This document shows positions 29,749 through 39,152 of a stretch of 64,000 bases of DNA, one piece after another. The position numbers and the translations under genes are program-made. Numbering within the stretch: position 1 is the stretch's first letter; each line of letters begins with the position of its first letter. This DNA is from CATQGW01 sp965262235 (GTDB lineage Bacteria > Chloroflexota > Dehalococcoidia > Bin125), in the NCBI GenBank assembly GCA_965262235.1, contig OZ253504.1:3162001-3226000 (forward strand), in the 5' to 3' direction. The notes beneath the pieces were generated by a model. The model saw only the letters and a program-made list of their open reading frames with translations. It made no database searches and was not told the origin of the DNA.

Positions 29749-30474
29749 TCATCCCCTGCTGCTTGCTGCCTTCATGGCCACCTCCACCGCTGCCGTCAGA
29801 TCCACCGGCTCCCCGAGCCGCTCCAGCTCGATCGTCCCCGTCGCGATCGCCCGCAGCGTCTCGATCACAAACGTCGACTCCCGCGCCACCCCCGCCGCGC
29901 GGATCGCGTCGAAGTCGCCCCCAATCGGATACCGGCACACGCTCACCACCGGCCCCCGATCCAACTCCGTCGTGACGCGCTGCAGCATCATCCCGCTCTC
30001 GCTCGCACCGCGCGCGATCAGCTCCCGAATCACCTCCTGCCACGTCCCGATCGGCCCATCCGGCAGCGCCGGATGCAGATTCAGCATCGGCAGCGCCTCG
30101 CACAGCGCGTCCGTCGTGACCAGCATGTAACCCGCCAGCACCGCCAGATCGGGCCGGTACGGTCCTATCCGAAGCAGCGCATCCTTGTCATAATCTCGGC
30201 GCCACGCCGCCAGCTCCCCCTGCGGGTCCGAGACCGCGCCGCCAACCCGCCGGCGCCACGCCGACGAGCTGCTCGCGACCAGCGGCAGCCCCGCCGCCTC
30301 CACATCGTCAAGAAACGCGTCGGTGTTGGCCGACTGCCCACGTTCGCGATTGCAGAACACGCAGACCACCTCGGCGTCGAGCCGGCCCCGCTCAATCGCC
30401 TCCAGCGCCGCCCGCAGCAGCAGGCGCGAGCTTGTGCCCCGCGCCGACGCGAACCAGGCGATCCGAAGCGTCAC
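29749..30474 (-). CDS. Formyltransferase family protein, PurN-like (GAR transformylase)
   Basis: 241 aa. The N-terminus (IAWFASARGTSSRLLLRAAL) resembles the PurN phosphate-binding loop. The catalytic Asn/His/Asp set is seen in MLNLHPALPDG and TELDRGPVVSV. Normal PurN has a GSNLQA-type loop and NIHPSLLP; here the order and spacing are kept but the residues differ, so another formyl-transfer substrate is possible. The protein is somewhat longer than PurN (about 190-210 aa). The start overlaps the xseB stop by ATGA. Confidence 0.7.
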   Translation of the reverse strand: MTLRIAWFASARGTSSRLLLRAALEAIERGRLDAEVVCVFCNRERGQSANTDAFLDDVEAAGLPLVASSSSAWRRRVGGAVSDPQGELAAWRRDYDKDALLRIGPYRPDLAVLAGYMLVTTDALCEALPMLNLHPALPDGPIGTWQEVIRELIARGASESGMMLQRVTTELDRGPVVSVCRYPIGGDFDAIRAAGVARESTFVIETLRAIATGTIELERLGEPVDLTAAVEVAMKAASSRG

Positions 30475-30725
30475 CCCGCCTGCTCGTCCGCCGACGCCTG
30501 CAGCTCCTCGATCCGTTGCTGCGCCCCATCCAGTAGCTCCTGCGCACGCGCGCCAAGCGCGATCCCTGCCCCGTACGCCGTCACCATCTCATCCAGCGAC
30601 AGCCCGCCCGCCTCCAGACGCTCAATCACCTGCTCCAGCCGCGCCACCACCTCCTCAAACGGCATCGCCGGATCGACTGCTTGAGACCTCGTAGCCCCTG
30701 TGCTCGTACGCCCTGTGTCAGTCAT
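30471..30725 (-). CDS. xseB: Exodeoxyribonuclease VII small subunit
   Basis: 84 aa. The conserved XseB core is present: FEEVVARLEQVIERLEAGGL, then SLDEMVTAYGAGIALGARAQ. It binds XseA in exonuclease VII, which degrades single-stranded DNA into oligonucleotides. About 20 N-terminal residues precede the conserved core, so ATG 30665 is an alternative start, but 30725 gives the 8-bp overlap with xseA typical of coupling. Confidence 0.92.
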   Translation of the reverse strand: MTDTGRTSTGATRSQAVDPAMPFEEVVARLEQVIERLEAGGLSLDEMVTAYGAGIALGARAQELLDGAQQRIEELQASADEQAG

Positions 30726-32094
30726 CGCTCACCCGCTCCACCGATTCCACCAGCGCACCGAGCCGACCATCGTGCAGCCGAATCCGCACCCGCTCGCCGG
30801 CCGCAACGCCCTCCGCTGACGCGATCACCGCCCCATCGGCGCGTGTGATCATTGCATAACCCCTGGCCATCGTCGCCGTCGGATCCAGCGCCCCGAGCCG
30901 ACCCCTCGAAGCCGCCAGCGACGCCCCTCGCACGCTCATCGCCGCCGACACCATCCGCTCGACGCTCTGGAGCTGCCGATGCACGCGAACCCGCAGCCCA
31001 CCCGGGTCGGGCGCCGCCATCGCCAGCCGCCCCTGCGACTCCGTCAGCCGTTGCTGCAGCCGCGCCATCCGACCTTCGACGACCTGCGTCCCCGCCGCCA
31101 CCCAGCCCCGCACCCGCGCCGCCTCTTCCGCGCGATCCGGCGCAACCATCTCAGCCGCCGCCGACGGCGTCGGGGCTCGAACATCCGCCACGAAGTCTGC
31201 GATCGTGAAATCGGTCTCGTGCCCCACCGCCGAGATCACCGGCATCGGCGACCCAAAGATCGCCCGCGCCACCGGCTCCTCGTTGTAGGCCCACAAATCC
31301 TCCGGCGACCCACCCCCGCGCGCCACGATCACCACATCCGGCGCTTCCTCACCCTCCAACCGCCCCAGCGCCGCCAGCGCCCCCGCAATCGACGACGCTG
31401 CGCCGTCGCCTTGCGTCAGACACGCGCTCAGCACCAGCGTCGCCAGCGGCCAGCGCCGCTTCAACACCTGCTGCACATCGTGCCAGACCGCTCCCGAAAC
31501 TGACGTCACGACGCCGATCCGTCGGGGATAGCGCGGCAGCGACCGCTTGCGCTCCTGCGCGAACAGCCCCTCCTCCTCGAGCATCGCCCTCAATCGCTCG
31601 AACTCCGCCTGCAGCACCCCCGTGCCGCGCGGGCGCACCGTGTCCACGACCAGCTGCAGGTCGCCCCGATCCCGATAAATCCCCACCTGCCCGTGCGCCA
31701 GCACCTCGTCGCCCTGTTCGACCCGCACCCCGCGGTTGCGCCCGCGGAAGAACACGCAGGAGAGCGCCCCGCTCTCGTCCGCCAGCCGGAAATACATGTG
31801 CCCCGCGCCCGACTGGTTGAAGTTCCGCACCTCACCCTCGACCCACAGGTCCTGCAGCAGCTCGTCGCCCTCCAGCAGCCCCGTGATGTACGACACGACC
31901 TCGCCAACCGGCCGCGACCGCGGAACCGCCCTCGGCGCCTCCACTATCTGCGCAGGCTCAACCGGCTGCGCGGCCCGCTCCGGCTGGTTCGGCTGCTCCG
32001 GCTCTGCTGCACCAAACTCCAGCTGCTGCCGACGCGCCGCGACACGCATCGCGGCTCGGCGTGCGTTCGCCCCGCGCGGCGCTCGGCGCGACAC
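30718..32094 (-). CDS. xseA: Exodeoxyribonuclease VII large subunit
   Basis: 458 aa. A basic then Gln/Pro-rich N-terminal extension (about 60 aa) precedes the OB-fold domain (LWVEGEVRNFNQSGAGHMYF) and the catalytic domain with VVIVARGGGSPEDLWAYNEE and the metal-binding GHETDFTIADFVAD. A long coiled coil binds XseB, and the C-terminus ends in the family MARGYAMITRADG segment. It acts in DNA repair and degradation of single-stranded DNA. efp lies 24 bp upstream on the same strand. Confidence 0.95.
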   Translation of the reverse strand: MSRRAPRGANARRAAMRVAARRQQLEFGAAEPEQPNQPERAAQPVEPAQIVEAPRAVPRSRPVGEVVSYITGLLEGDELLQDLWVEGEVRNFNQSGAGHMYFRLADESGALSCVFFRGRNRGVRVEQGDEVLAHGQVGIYRDRGDLQLVVDTVRPRGTGVLQAEFERLRAMLEEEGLFAQERKRSLPRYPRRIGVVTSVSGAVWHDVQQVLKRRWPLATLVLSACLTQGDGAASSIAGALAALGRLEGEEAPDVVIVARGGGSPEDLWAYNEEPVARAIFGSPMPVISAVGHETDFTIADFVADVRAPTPSAAAEMVAPDRAEEAARVRGWVAAGTQVVEGRMARLQQRLTESQGRLAMAAPDPGGLRVRVHRQLQSVERMVSAAMSVRGASLAASRGRLGALDPTATMARGYAMITRADGAVIASAEGVAAGERVRIRLHDGRLGALVESVERVSDD

Positions 32095-32118
32095 GCCGCC
32101 GCCCCCGGCCCCCGTCGC

Positions 32119-32676
32119 CTAGGCCCGCTCCAGATATTGCCCGCTGCGCGTGTCGACCTTCACCGTGTCTCCCGGTCCCACGAACAGCGGCACGTTGATC
32201 GTCAGCCCCGTCTCCAGCGTCGCCTGCTTCGTCGCGCCCGTCGCCGTGTCGCCCTTCACGCCCGGGTCGCTGATCTCGACCCGCAGCGCGACCGCCGCCG
32301 GCAGCTCCACCGCGATCGCGTCCTCGCCCACGACCAGGACCTCGACCTCGGAGTTTTCCGGCATGTAGTGCACCGCATCGCCGACCACGTCCGGGCCCAG
32401 CGGCTGCTGCTCGTATGAGTCCGTGTTCATGAAATAGAACAGGTCGCCGTCGCGGTACAGATATTGCATCGTCTGGTGCTCGGTCCGAATCCGGCGGAAC
32501 TTCGTGCCCGCCTGGAAGGTCCGCTCGATCGTGTGCCCGGCCCGCAAGTCGCGCAGCTTGATCCGCGCCTGCGCCGATCCGCGACCGGTCTTGATGTGCT
32601 CCCAGTCGACGATCTGGTACTGCGTCCCATCCAGCTCGATCACGAAGCCCCGCCTCAGGTCACCGGTCGAAATCAC
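32119..32676 (-). CDS. efp: Elongation factor P
   Basis: 185 aa with KOW, OB and C-terminal OB domains (C-terminus GDTVKVDTRSGQYLERA). EF-P relieves ribosome stalling at polyproline, which matters here because several window proteins are Pro-rich. The tip loop reads HIKTGRGSAQARIKL, so Arg32 occupies the position usually held by a modified Lys. No EpmA/B or EarP gene is in the window. The start overlaps the stop of the upstream M24 peptidase gene by ATGA. Confidence 0.94.
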   Translation of the reverse strand: MISTGDLRRGFVIELDGTQYQIVDWEHIKTGRGSAQARIKLRDLRAGHTIERTFQAGTKFRRIRTEHQTMQYLYRDGDLFYFMNTDSYEQQPLGPDVVGDAVHYMPENSEVEVLVVGEDAIAVELPAAVALRVEISDPGVKGDTATGATKQATLETGLTINVPLFVGPGDTVKVDTRSGQYLERA

Positions 32677-33767
32677 TGCGAGCTCCCGTTCATTCGCAAC
32701 TTCGGGGTCGCCGTGAACGACTCAAACCCCTCAGCAGTCAATACGCCCATGTCTTCGATTCGCACGCCGCCCCATTCCGGCAGGTAGATGCCCGGCTCGA
32801 TCGTCAGCACCGAGTCCGCCGCAAGCACATCCTCCGAAGTCTGACCGATGTACGGCGCCTCGTGGATCTGCAGCCCCACGCCATGCCCCAGCCCGTGCCC
32901 GAAGCGCTCCCCGTAGCCCGCCCAATCGATCACGTCGAACGCGATCGCGTGCGCGTCGTTCGCGTTCATCCCCGGCTCAACCAGCTGCGCCGCCGCCTCA
33001 TGCGCGGCCAGCACGATGTCATAGATCTCCGCGAATCGATCATCCGGCTCGCCAATCACGAACGTCCGCGTCATGTCCGCGCAGTAGCCGTCGATCCGCA
33101 CGCCCATGTCGATGATGATCGGCCTGCCCTCGCCCACCGCCACATCCCGCGGCCGCGCGTGCGGCCGCGCGCCCCACCTGCCCGAGGCCACGATCGTCTC
33201 GAACGCCAGGCCTTCCGCCCCGTGCGTCCGCGCGTACTGCTCGATCTCCCACGCCGTCCGCCGCTCCGTCCACTCCGGCTGGATCCGCTCCCGCGCGTAC
33301 GCGAACGCCTCATCGGTCAGCGCCGCAGCCCGCCTCAACAACTCCACCTCTCCCGCGTCCTTGTGCGCCCGCACCCGCTCGATCACGCCGATCGTCTGCA
33401 CCAGCGACGGACGTTGCGGCGCCGGCAGCTCCGCATTCGCCTCGCGCAGCGCCTTGTGACCCGCCACGCTCAGCTCCGTCGCCTCGAAGCCCAGCTTGAC
33501 CCGGCCGAGCGGCTTGCTGAAGTCCTTCCACCAGGCCCCCAGCTTGCCCACGATCTCCACGACCTCGAACTCCGGCGCCTCCGCCGCGGCCTGCTCCACG
33601 TAGCGGAAGTCCGTCGCCAGCCGCGCCGCATCCTGCCCAATCAACAGCCACCCGTTGGAGCCCGTGAACCCGCTGACGTAGCGGCGATTGTGACCGCTCC
33701 CAATCAGCAGCGCATCGATCTCGGCCTCCGCCAGCGCCGCGCGGACCCGCTCCAGACGTTCGCTCAT
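32673..33767 (-). CDS. M24-family Xaa-Pro peptidase (aminopeptidase P / prolidase type)
   Basis: 364 aa. The creatinase-like N-terminal domain (ALLIGSGHNRRYVSGFTGSN) is followed by the pita-bread catalytic domain with the dinuclear metal ligands in IIDMGVRIDGYCADMTRTF (two Asp), GHGLGHGVGLQIHEAP (His), LTIEPGIYLP (Glu) and WGGVRIED (Glu). It would remove residues next to proline. It is coupled to efp downstream, a common bacterial pairing, and follows aroQ by 16 bp. Confidence 0.92.
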   Translation of the reverse strand: MSERLERVRAALAEAEIDALLIGSGHNRRYVSGFTGSNGWLLIGQDAARLATDFRYVEQAAAEAPEFEVVEIVGKLGAWWKDFSKPLGRVKLGFEATELSVAGHKALREANAELPAPQRPSLVQTIGVIERVRAHKDAGEVELLRRAAALTDEAFAYARERIQPEWTERRTAWEIEQYARTHGAEGLAFETIVASGRWGARPHARPRDVAVGEGRPIIIDMGVRIDGYCADMTRTFVIGEPDDRFAEIYDIVLAAHEAAAQLVEPGMNANDAHAIAFDVIDWAGYGERFGHGLGHGVGLQIHEAPYIGQTSEDVLAADSVLTIEPGIYLPEWGGVRIEDMGVLTAEGFESFTATPKLRMNGSSQ

Positions 33768-33783
33768 CGCCGCTCGCCCGGCA

Positions 33784-34227
33784 TCACGACTTGGCCCGCT
33801 CCTGCAGCATCGGCACCAGCGCGTCCAGCGCCGCCAGATACCCGCGCCAGCCCAGCCCGCAGACCACGCCGTCCATCACCGGCGCCGTGACTAGATTCTG
33901 CCGAAACTCCTCGCGCGCGTGCACGTTGCTCAGATGCACTTCCATCTTGCCGCCGGGAAACGCCGCGATCGCGTCACGCAGCGCGTAGCCGTAGTGCGAC
34001 AGCGCGCCGGGATTGATGATCAAACCCTCGGCGCTGCGCTCCTGCTGGATGAAATCAATGATCGCGCCCTCGTGATTCGAGTGATACGGCCGGATCGTCA
34101 CGCCCCATTCCTCGGCCCGCTTGCGCACCAGCTCCTCGATCTCCGCGAGCGTCTGCGTCCCGTAAATCTCCGGTTGGCGCTGGCCCAGAATGTTCAGATT
34201 CGGACCGGCAATCAGCAGAACCTTCAT
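33784..34227 (-). CDS. aroQ: Type II 3-dehydroquinate dehydratase
   Basis: 147 aa, the standard length. It dehydrates 3-dehydroquinate in the shikimate pathway. Visible are GPNLNILGQRQPEIYG with the catalytic Tyr, YHSNHEGAIIDFIQ, INPGALSHYGYALRDA and EVHLSNVHAREEFR. It lies between xerD (9 bp) and the M24 peptidase gene, apart from aroC/aroKB/aroE in the plus-strand operons. Confidence 0.95.
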   Translation of the reverse strand: MKVLLIAGPNLNILGQRQPEIYGTQTLAEIEELVRKRAEEWGVTIRPYHSNHEGAIIDFIQQERSAEGLIINPGALSHYGYALRDAIAAFPGGKMEVHLSNVHAREEFRQNLVTAPVMDGVVCGLGWRGYLAALDALVPMLQERAKS

Positions 34228-34236
34228 CCAGCCCCC

Positions 34237-35265
34237 TCAACCCCCCCTGTCGGCCCCCCGCACGGCCGCGTTCTCGACGGTTCCACGCGCATCGGCGGCC
34301 GCTCGTTGCGCCCGCCGCTCGCGCAGCAGCTCCGATATCCCGTCCAGGGCGTCTTCGATGGCGGCTCGCTTGCCGCGTTCGGTGACGTGCGTATACAGCT
34401 GGGTCGTCGAGACACTCGCGTGCCCCAACAGCTCCTGAACGACGCGGAGATCGGCGCCTCCATCGAGCATATGCGTGGCGAATGAGTGTCGCAACAGATG
34501 CGGGTGCACGTCCCGCCCCAGCCCCGCCTCCGCTGCGTAGCGACGCACCCGCAACTGCACCGCCCGCGACGACAGCCGCTTGCCGAAGCGGTTCAGCCAC
34601 AGCCAGTGGTTCGCCTGCTCGCTCGCCAGCGCCGGCCGGCCGGCGTGCAGGTAGTCGCGCAGCGCCCGCTCGGCCGGGTCGCCCAGCAGCACCGCGCGCT
34701 CCTTGTCGCCCTTGCCCCGCACCACGAACAGCATCGCGTCCGGGTCGTAGTCGCCCACCCGCATGCCCGTCAGCTCACTGACCCGCACCCCGCAGCTGTA
34801 CAGCACCTCCAGCATCGCCCGGTCGCGCAGACCGGCCGGCGTCGACCGGTCCGGCGCTTCCAGCAGCGCGTCGATCTCGTGCAGCGCCAGCGACTTCGGC
34901 AGCTGCGCCGGCGTCTTCGGAGTCGAGGCCAGCTCCAGCGGGTCGGTCGGCAGCTGACCCTCGCGATGCAGACGCCGCACAAACGACTTGATCGTGCTCG
35001 CCCGCCGACGAATGCTCGCCTCCGCCATCTCGGCCTCACGCAGCGTCGCCAGGTAGTCGCGGTAGTCGCGCCGCCCGAGCCCCGCCAGCTCGATCCCCCG
35101 CTCCGAGAGCCAGCGCAGGAAGTGCCCCAGGTCGGTCCGGTAGTTGCGCAGCGTGTGCGGCGAGAGCCCGCGCGTCACGCGCAGACGCTCCAGATAACCC
35201 TCCAGAGTGAGGCCCGCTTCAGCGCCAAGGTCTGCCGGTACGGATGTCACAGCAACGGCGCCCAC
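34237..35265 (-). CDS. xerD: Tyrosine recombinase XerC/XerD
   Basis: 342 aa. The N-terminal SAM-like core-binding domain (LEGYLERLRVTRGLSPHTLR) is followed by the catalytic domain with Arg in SCGVRVSELTGM, HLLRHSFATHM and the Tyr nucleophile in TQLYTHVTERG. It resolves chromosome dimers at dif. It has a C-terminal tail of about 40 residues, Arg/Ala-rich, longer than in typical XerD. No integrase-type phage genes surround it, and its place in a housekeeping operon favours the Xer role. Confidence 0.9.
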   Translation of the reverse strand: MGAVAVTSVPADLGAEAGLTLEGYLERLRVTRGLSPHTLRNYRTDLGHFLRWLSERGIELAGLGRRDYRDYLATLREAEMAEASIRRRASTIKSFVRRLHREGQLPTDPLELASTPKTPAQLPKSLALHEIDALLEAPDRSTPAGLRDRAMLEVLYSCGVRVSELTGMRVGDYDPDAMLFVVRGKGDKERAVLLGDPAERALRDYLHAGRPALASEQANHWLWLNRFGKRLSSRAVQLRVRRYAAEAGLGRDVHPHLLRHSFATHMLDGGADLRVVQELLGHASVSTTQLYTHVTERGKRAAIEDALDGISELLRERRAQRAAADARGTVENAAVRGADRGG

Positions 35266-35313
35266 GCGCCCACAACTCCGCCACTCTAGTCACACCCCCG
35301 CCTCACCCTCACC

Positions 35314-35433
35314 CCCCGCTTTACCCCCACGCAACCCTGATCCCCTCTCCCCCCTGCTTCACCCCCACGCAACCCCGATCCCCTCTCCCCCCGCGCAGCG
35401 GGGGGAGATGTCACGAAGTGACAGAGGGGGGCC
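35314..35433. repeat. REP-like element copy C with a short direct repeat
   Basis: A CACCCCCACGCAACCC-type direct repeat (two copies, about 35318-35376) leads into the two-hairpin element at about 35379-35433: CTCCCCCCGC/GCGGGGGGAG, then TGTCAC/GTGACA around loop GAA, then GAGGGGGGCC. This fills the gap between the xerD start and the topA stop. Confidence 0.8.
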
Positions 35434-35531
35434 TCCACGCACGGAGCCCGCAGATCCGCCCGTTCGTCATCGACCGGAAGCCGACTTGTTCAGCCGACTC
35501 GTTCAGAGGCCTCCCGCAGGCGTCCCCCGTC

Positions 35532-38063
35532 TCAGCCCCGCCGCCCCCGCGTGCGCGCCGCCCCCCGCCGCGACCCGCCGCGCCGGCCCTTCGGCTCCGC
35601 CAACAGCTCCAGCGCCCGCTCCAGCTCGATCGTTTCCAGATCATCCCCCGGCTTCAGATTCCGGCGCTCCGTGCCCGCCTGCACATACGGCCCCCAGCGA
35701 CCGGGACGCACCGTCACCTCTTCGCCGTTGTCCGGCTGCAGGCCCAACAGCTTCGGGAAGCGCAGCCACTCGATCGCATCCTCCAGCGTCACGTCGTCGA
35801 GCTCCATCTCCTTCGGCACCGACGATCGGCGCGGCTTCGGCGCGCCCCGCCCGCGCCTCGTCTCGCCCACCTGCACAAACGGCCCGAACCGGCCGTTCAT
35901 CAGCCACACATCGTCCTCGAGCTCCGGGTGCCGGCCCAGCAGCCGCGGCAGCTGCATCGCATTCTCCAGCAGCTCCGTCGCCGCGCCCAGCGTCAGCTCG
36001 GCCGGCGCCATGTCGGCCGGCAGCGGCGCGGTGCGGCTCGACTCGCCCGTCCCGTAGCGCAGAAACGCCGATCCCCCGCGCACCCGCACCTCGACCCGAT
36101 CCGGCTCCTCGCCCTCATCCGGCCTGACCAGCCGCAGACCATCGCCGCTCAGCTCCAGCGCCCAGAAGGGAATCGTGTCGATCTTCTCCTGCACCCGCGT
36201 CTTCAGACCCGACTCCCCATCGCTGCCGAAGTAAAACCCCGACAGATGCTCGTCCGACTTCGCCTCGCCCGCCGCGATCTGGTCCAGCTGCGCCTCCATC
36301 TCGGCCGTGAACTCCGCGTTCACCAGGTCCGCGAAGTGCTCCGTCAGCAGGTCCGTCACCGCGAAGCCCAGGAACGTCGGGATCAGCGTCTGGCCCTTGC
36401 GATTCACATACTCCCGCTGCGTCAGCGTCCCGATCACCGCCGCGTACGTGCTCGGACGCCCCAGCCCGTCCTGCTCGAGCTTCCGCACCAGCGACGCCTC
36501 GGTGTAGCGCGCCGGCGGCTGCGTCTCGTGCCCGCCTGGCTCCAGCGCCTCGATCTCGGCCGCCTCGCCCTCGGTCATCGCCGGCAGCACCGCGTCGTCG
36601 CCGCCGCTCCCGCGCGGCGGCAGCACCGCGTACCAGCCCTCGAACAGCACGACCTGCCCCGACGCGCTCATCTCCGCCGGGTCGTCGTTGGGCCGATCCG
36701 GCAACGGCGCAGCGATCGTCACCGAGGTCCGCTCGATCCGCGCGCTCGACATCTGGCTCGCCAGCGTGCGCCGCCAGATCAGGTCGTACAACCGATGTTC
36801 GTCCGCTTCCAGCACCCCGCGCAACGAGTCCGGAGTCCGTCTCACGTCGGTCGGCCGGATCGCCTCGTGCGCCTCCTGCGCGTTCCGCGATCGCGTTCGA
36901 TATGTCCGCCGTTCGGCGTACTCCCCACCAAACCGTTCCCGCACGAACTCCCCCGCCTGCGTCAACGCCTGCTCCGAGAGCGTCACCGAGTCCGTCCGCA
37001 TGTAGGTGATCAGCCCCACCCGCTCAGCCCCCACGTCCTTGCCCTGATACAGCGCCTGCGCGATTCCCATCGTCCGCCGCGCGGCGAAGCCCAGCCGATT
37101 CGAGGCGTCCTGCTGCAACGTCGAGGTCGTGTACGGCGGTCGCGGGCGCAGCGACGCACGCCGACGCTCCACATCCGTCACCCGCCAGCTCGCCGCCTCC
37201 AGCGACGGCGCGATCTCGGCCAGCGATGCCTGCGTCTCGTGTCGCTTGCCCGCCTCCTTGAGCAGCCCCGTCGCCGCGTCGAAGTCCGCCGTCGAAGACG
37301 CCAGCTGCCGGCCGCCCAGCGTCGTCAGCTTGGCCCGCACCGTCCCCTGCTCGACCCGGAAGGTCGCCTCCGCGTCCCAGTACGCCGCCGTCACGAACGC
37401 CATCCGCTCGCGCTCGCGGGCCACCAGGAAGCTCAGCGCCACGCTCTGCACCCGCCCCGCCGACGTACCCTGCCCCACCTTGCGCCACAGCACCGGCGAC
37501 AGCGAGTAGCCGTACAGCCGGTCCAGAATCCGCCGCGACTCCTGCGCCTGGACCAGATTCAGATCGATCGCCCGCGGCTCCGCCAGCGCCTGCGTGATCG
37601 CCTCCCGCGTGATCTCGTGAAACACGATCCGCTCATACGGCACCTCCGGCTCAAGCACCTCAACCAGATGCCAGCCGATCGATTCTCCCTCGCGGTCCTC
37701 ATCTGTCGCCAGCAGCACATGGTCAGCCGACTTCAGCTCCTTGCGCAGACGCGTCACATGCGCCCGGTTCTCGCGCGGCACGATGTAGTACGGCTCGAAG
37801 CCGTTGTCGACATCCACCGCGAAGTCCGCCCACGGCTTGCCCTTGATCGATGCCGGACGCTCCGCCGCCCGCCGCGGCAGATCGCGAATGTGTCCGAAGC
37901 ACGCAGAGACGACATAATCGTCGCCCAGAAACTGGCCGATCGTGTCCGCTTTGGCCCCCGACTCCACGATCACCAGCGTCTTCCCGCCGCGCCTCGCTGC
38001 CGGCGCGGCCCGCCGCCGTCCCTTCCCACTCGTCGCACGGCGCTTCGGCTTAGCTTCGGACAT
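35532..38063 (-). CDS. topA: DNA topoisomerase I (type IA)
   Basis: 843 aa. A basic N-terminal tail is followed by the Toprim domain (TLVIVESGAKADTIGQFLG; ATDEDREGESIGWH) and the catalytic Tyr in GLITYMRTDSVTLSEQ (about residue 353). Zinc fingers are absent; instead the C-terminus carries Topo I C-terminal repeats, each with a pattern like RWGPYVQAG and FPKLLGL, and ends in an Arg-rich tail. It relaxes negative supercoils. The start overlaps the dprA stop by 14 bp. Confidence 0.95.
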   Translation of the reverse strand: MSEAKPKRRATSGKGRRRAAPAARRGGKTLVIVESGAKADTIGQFLGDDYVVSACFGHIRDLPRRAAERPASIKGKPWADFAVDVDNGFEPYYIVPRENRAHVTRLRKELKSADHVLLATDEDREGESIGWHLVEVLEPEVPYERIVFHEITREAITQALAEPRAIDLNLVQAQESRRILDRLYGYSLSPVLWRKVGQGTSAGRVQSVALSFLVARERERMAFVTAAYWDAEATFRVEQGTVRAKLTTLGGRQLASSTADFDAATGLLKEAGKRHETQASLAEIAPSLEAASWRVTDVERRRASLRPRPPYTTSTLQQDASNRLGFAARRTMGIAQALYQGKDVGAERVGLITYMRTDSVTLSEQALTQAGEFVRERFGGEYAERRTYRTRSRNAQEAHEAIRPTDVRRTPDSLRGVLEADEHRLYDLIWRRTLASQMSSARIERTSVTIAAPLPDRPNDDPAEMSASGQVVLFEGWYAVLPPRGSGGDDAVLPAMTEGEAAEIEALEPGGHETQPPARYTEASLVRKLEQDGLGRPSTYAAVIGTLTQREYVNRKGQTLIPTFLGFAVTDLLTEHFADLVNAEFTAEMEAQLDQIAAGEAKSDEHLSGFYFGSDGESGLKTRVQEKIDTIPFWALELSGDGLRLVRPDEGEEPDRVEVRVRGGSAFLRYGTGESSRTAPLPADMAPAELTLGAATELLENAMQLPRLLGRHPELEDDVWLMNGRFGPFVQVGETRRGRGAPKPRRSSVPKEMELDDVTLEDAIEWLRFPKLLGLQPDNGEEVTVRPGRWGPYVQAGTERRNLKPGDDLETIELERALELLAEPKGRRGGSRRGAARTRGRRG

Positions 38064-39141
38064 AGAGCATCGGTCCCACCTGTCGTACCAGTCCCTTCAG
38101 CTCCAGCATCGCCAGAGCCGCACTCACTTCGTTGGTTGGAAGCTTCGCCGCTCGCGACGCCTCATCCACGTGCAGCGGCTCCGGCCCCAGCACCGTCAGC
38201 ACCATCGCCTGCGTCGGATCCTCCGGTAGCTGCTCGCTCAGCTCGATCTGCCGCTCCACCTGTTCGATTTGCAGCTCCGCCAGAATGTCGCTGCCGCACG
38301 TCACCAGCTTGCCCAGACCGCGCTGCAAAATCAGATTCGCGCCCTCGCTCTCCGGTGATGTGATCCGTCCCGGCACGGCGAACACCTCGCGACCCTGATC
38401 CAGCGCAGACGTGACAGTGTGCCACGTCCCCGATTTCTTGCCCGCCTCGGTCACCAGCGTGCCCAGCGTCATCCCCGCCAGAATCCGGTTGCGGCGCGGA
38501 AAATTGTCCGCCTTCGGACGCGCTCCAAGCGGATACTCCGTCAGCACCGCGCCCGAACCACCGTCCACGATCCGCGCCGCGAGCTGCTTGTGCTCCGGCG
38601 GGTACAGCTTGTCGATCCCACCCGCCACCACCGCGACCGTCCGTCCGCCGTGCGCCAGCGCCGTCTCGTGCGCGATCCCGTCCACGCCGCGCGCCAGCCC
38701 GCTCACTACCGTCACGCCCGCCTGAACGATCTCCGCCGTCAGCGACTCCGTCACCTGCCGCCCATAGGCGCTCGGGCGGCGCGTCCCCACCACCGCGATC
38801 GACCACTCATCGCGCTCCGCCAACTCGCCGTAGACGTACAGCAGCGGCGGCGGGTCAGCGATCTGCTTCAGCCGCTTGGGATACCCATCGTCGTGCCAGC
38901 TGACCGCATGAATCCCCGCCTCGTCCACCCGCGTGCGTTCCTCAGCCGGGCTGATCGTGTCCCGCGCCACCGCCAGATGCTCGATCGACGCCGAGTCCAA
39001 GCCCGCCTCACGCCAGCCTGAACGGTCGCCCCGCCACGCCGCCTCAACCGACTCGAAGCGTTGCTCGAGCCCGCGCATCCGCACCGAGCCGATCCCCGAA
39101 ACGAAGCTGAATGCGATCCGGTAGGAGAGCTCATCAGGCAC
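38050..39141 (-). CDS. dprA: DNA-processing protein DprA
   Basis: 363 aa. An N-terminal SAM/HhH-like region (FVSGIGSVRMRGLEQRF) precedes the Rossmann-type DprA domain (AVVGTRRPSAYGRQVTESL; VSGLARGVDGIAHETALAHG; VVAGGIDKLYPPEHKQLA; FPRRNRILAGMTLGTLVTEA). A winged-helix domain forms the C-terminus (LPTNEVSAALAMLELKGLVR). It loads RecA on incoming single-stranded DNA in natural transformation. Competence genes are not in the window; dprA-topA adjacency is widespread in bacteria. Confidence 0.94.
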   Translation of the reverse strand: MPDELSYRIAFSFVSGIGSVRMRGLEQRFESVEAAWRGDRSGWREAGLDSASIEHLAVARDTISPAEERTRVDEAGIHAVSWHDDGYPKRLKQIADPPPLLYVYGELAERDEWSIAVVGTRRPSAYGRQVTESLTAEIVQAGVTVVSGLARGVDGIAHETALAHGGRTVAVVAGGIDKLYPPEHKQLAARIVDGGSGAVLTEYPLGARPKADNFPRRNRILAGMTLGTLVTEAGKKSGTWHTVTSALDQGREVFAVPGRITSPESEGANLILQRGLGKLVTCGSDILAELQIEQVERQIELSEQLPEDPTQAMVLTVLGPEPLHVDEASRAAKLPTNEVSAALAMLELKGLVRQVGPMLYVRS

Positions 39142-39152
39142 GGCAACCTACA

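Noticed and set aside
34237..35265. Tyrosine recombinase as a phage or integrative-element integrase
   Set aside because: It has XerC/D length and motifs, sits in a housekeeping operon, and no attachment site or phage genes are nearby.
35244..38363. Plus-strand open frame of about 1,040 codons
   Set aside because: Antisense to topA and part of dprA and running through repeat DNA; composition is that of a mirror frame.
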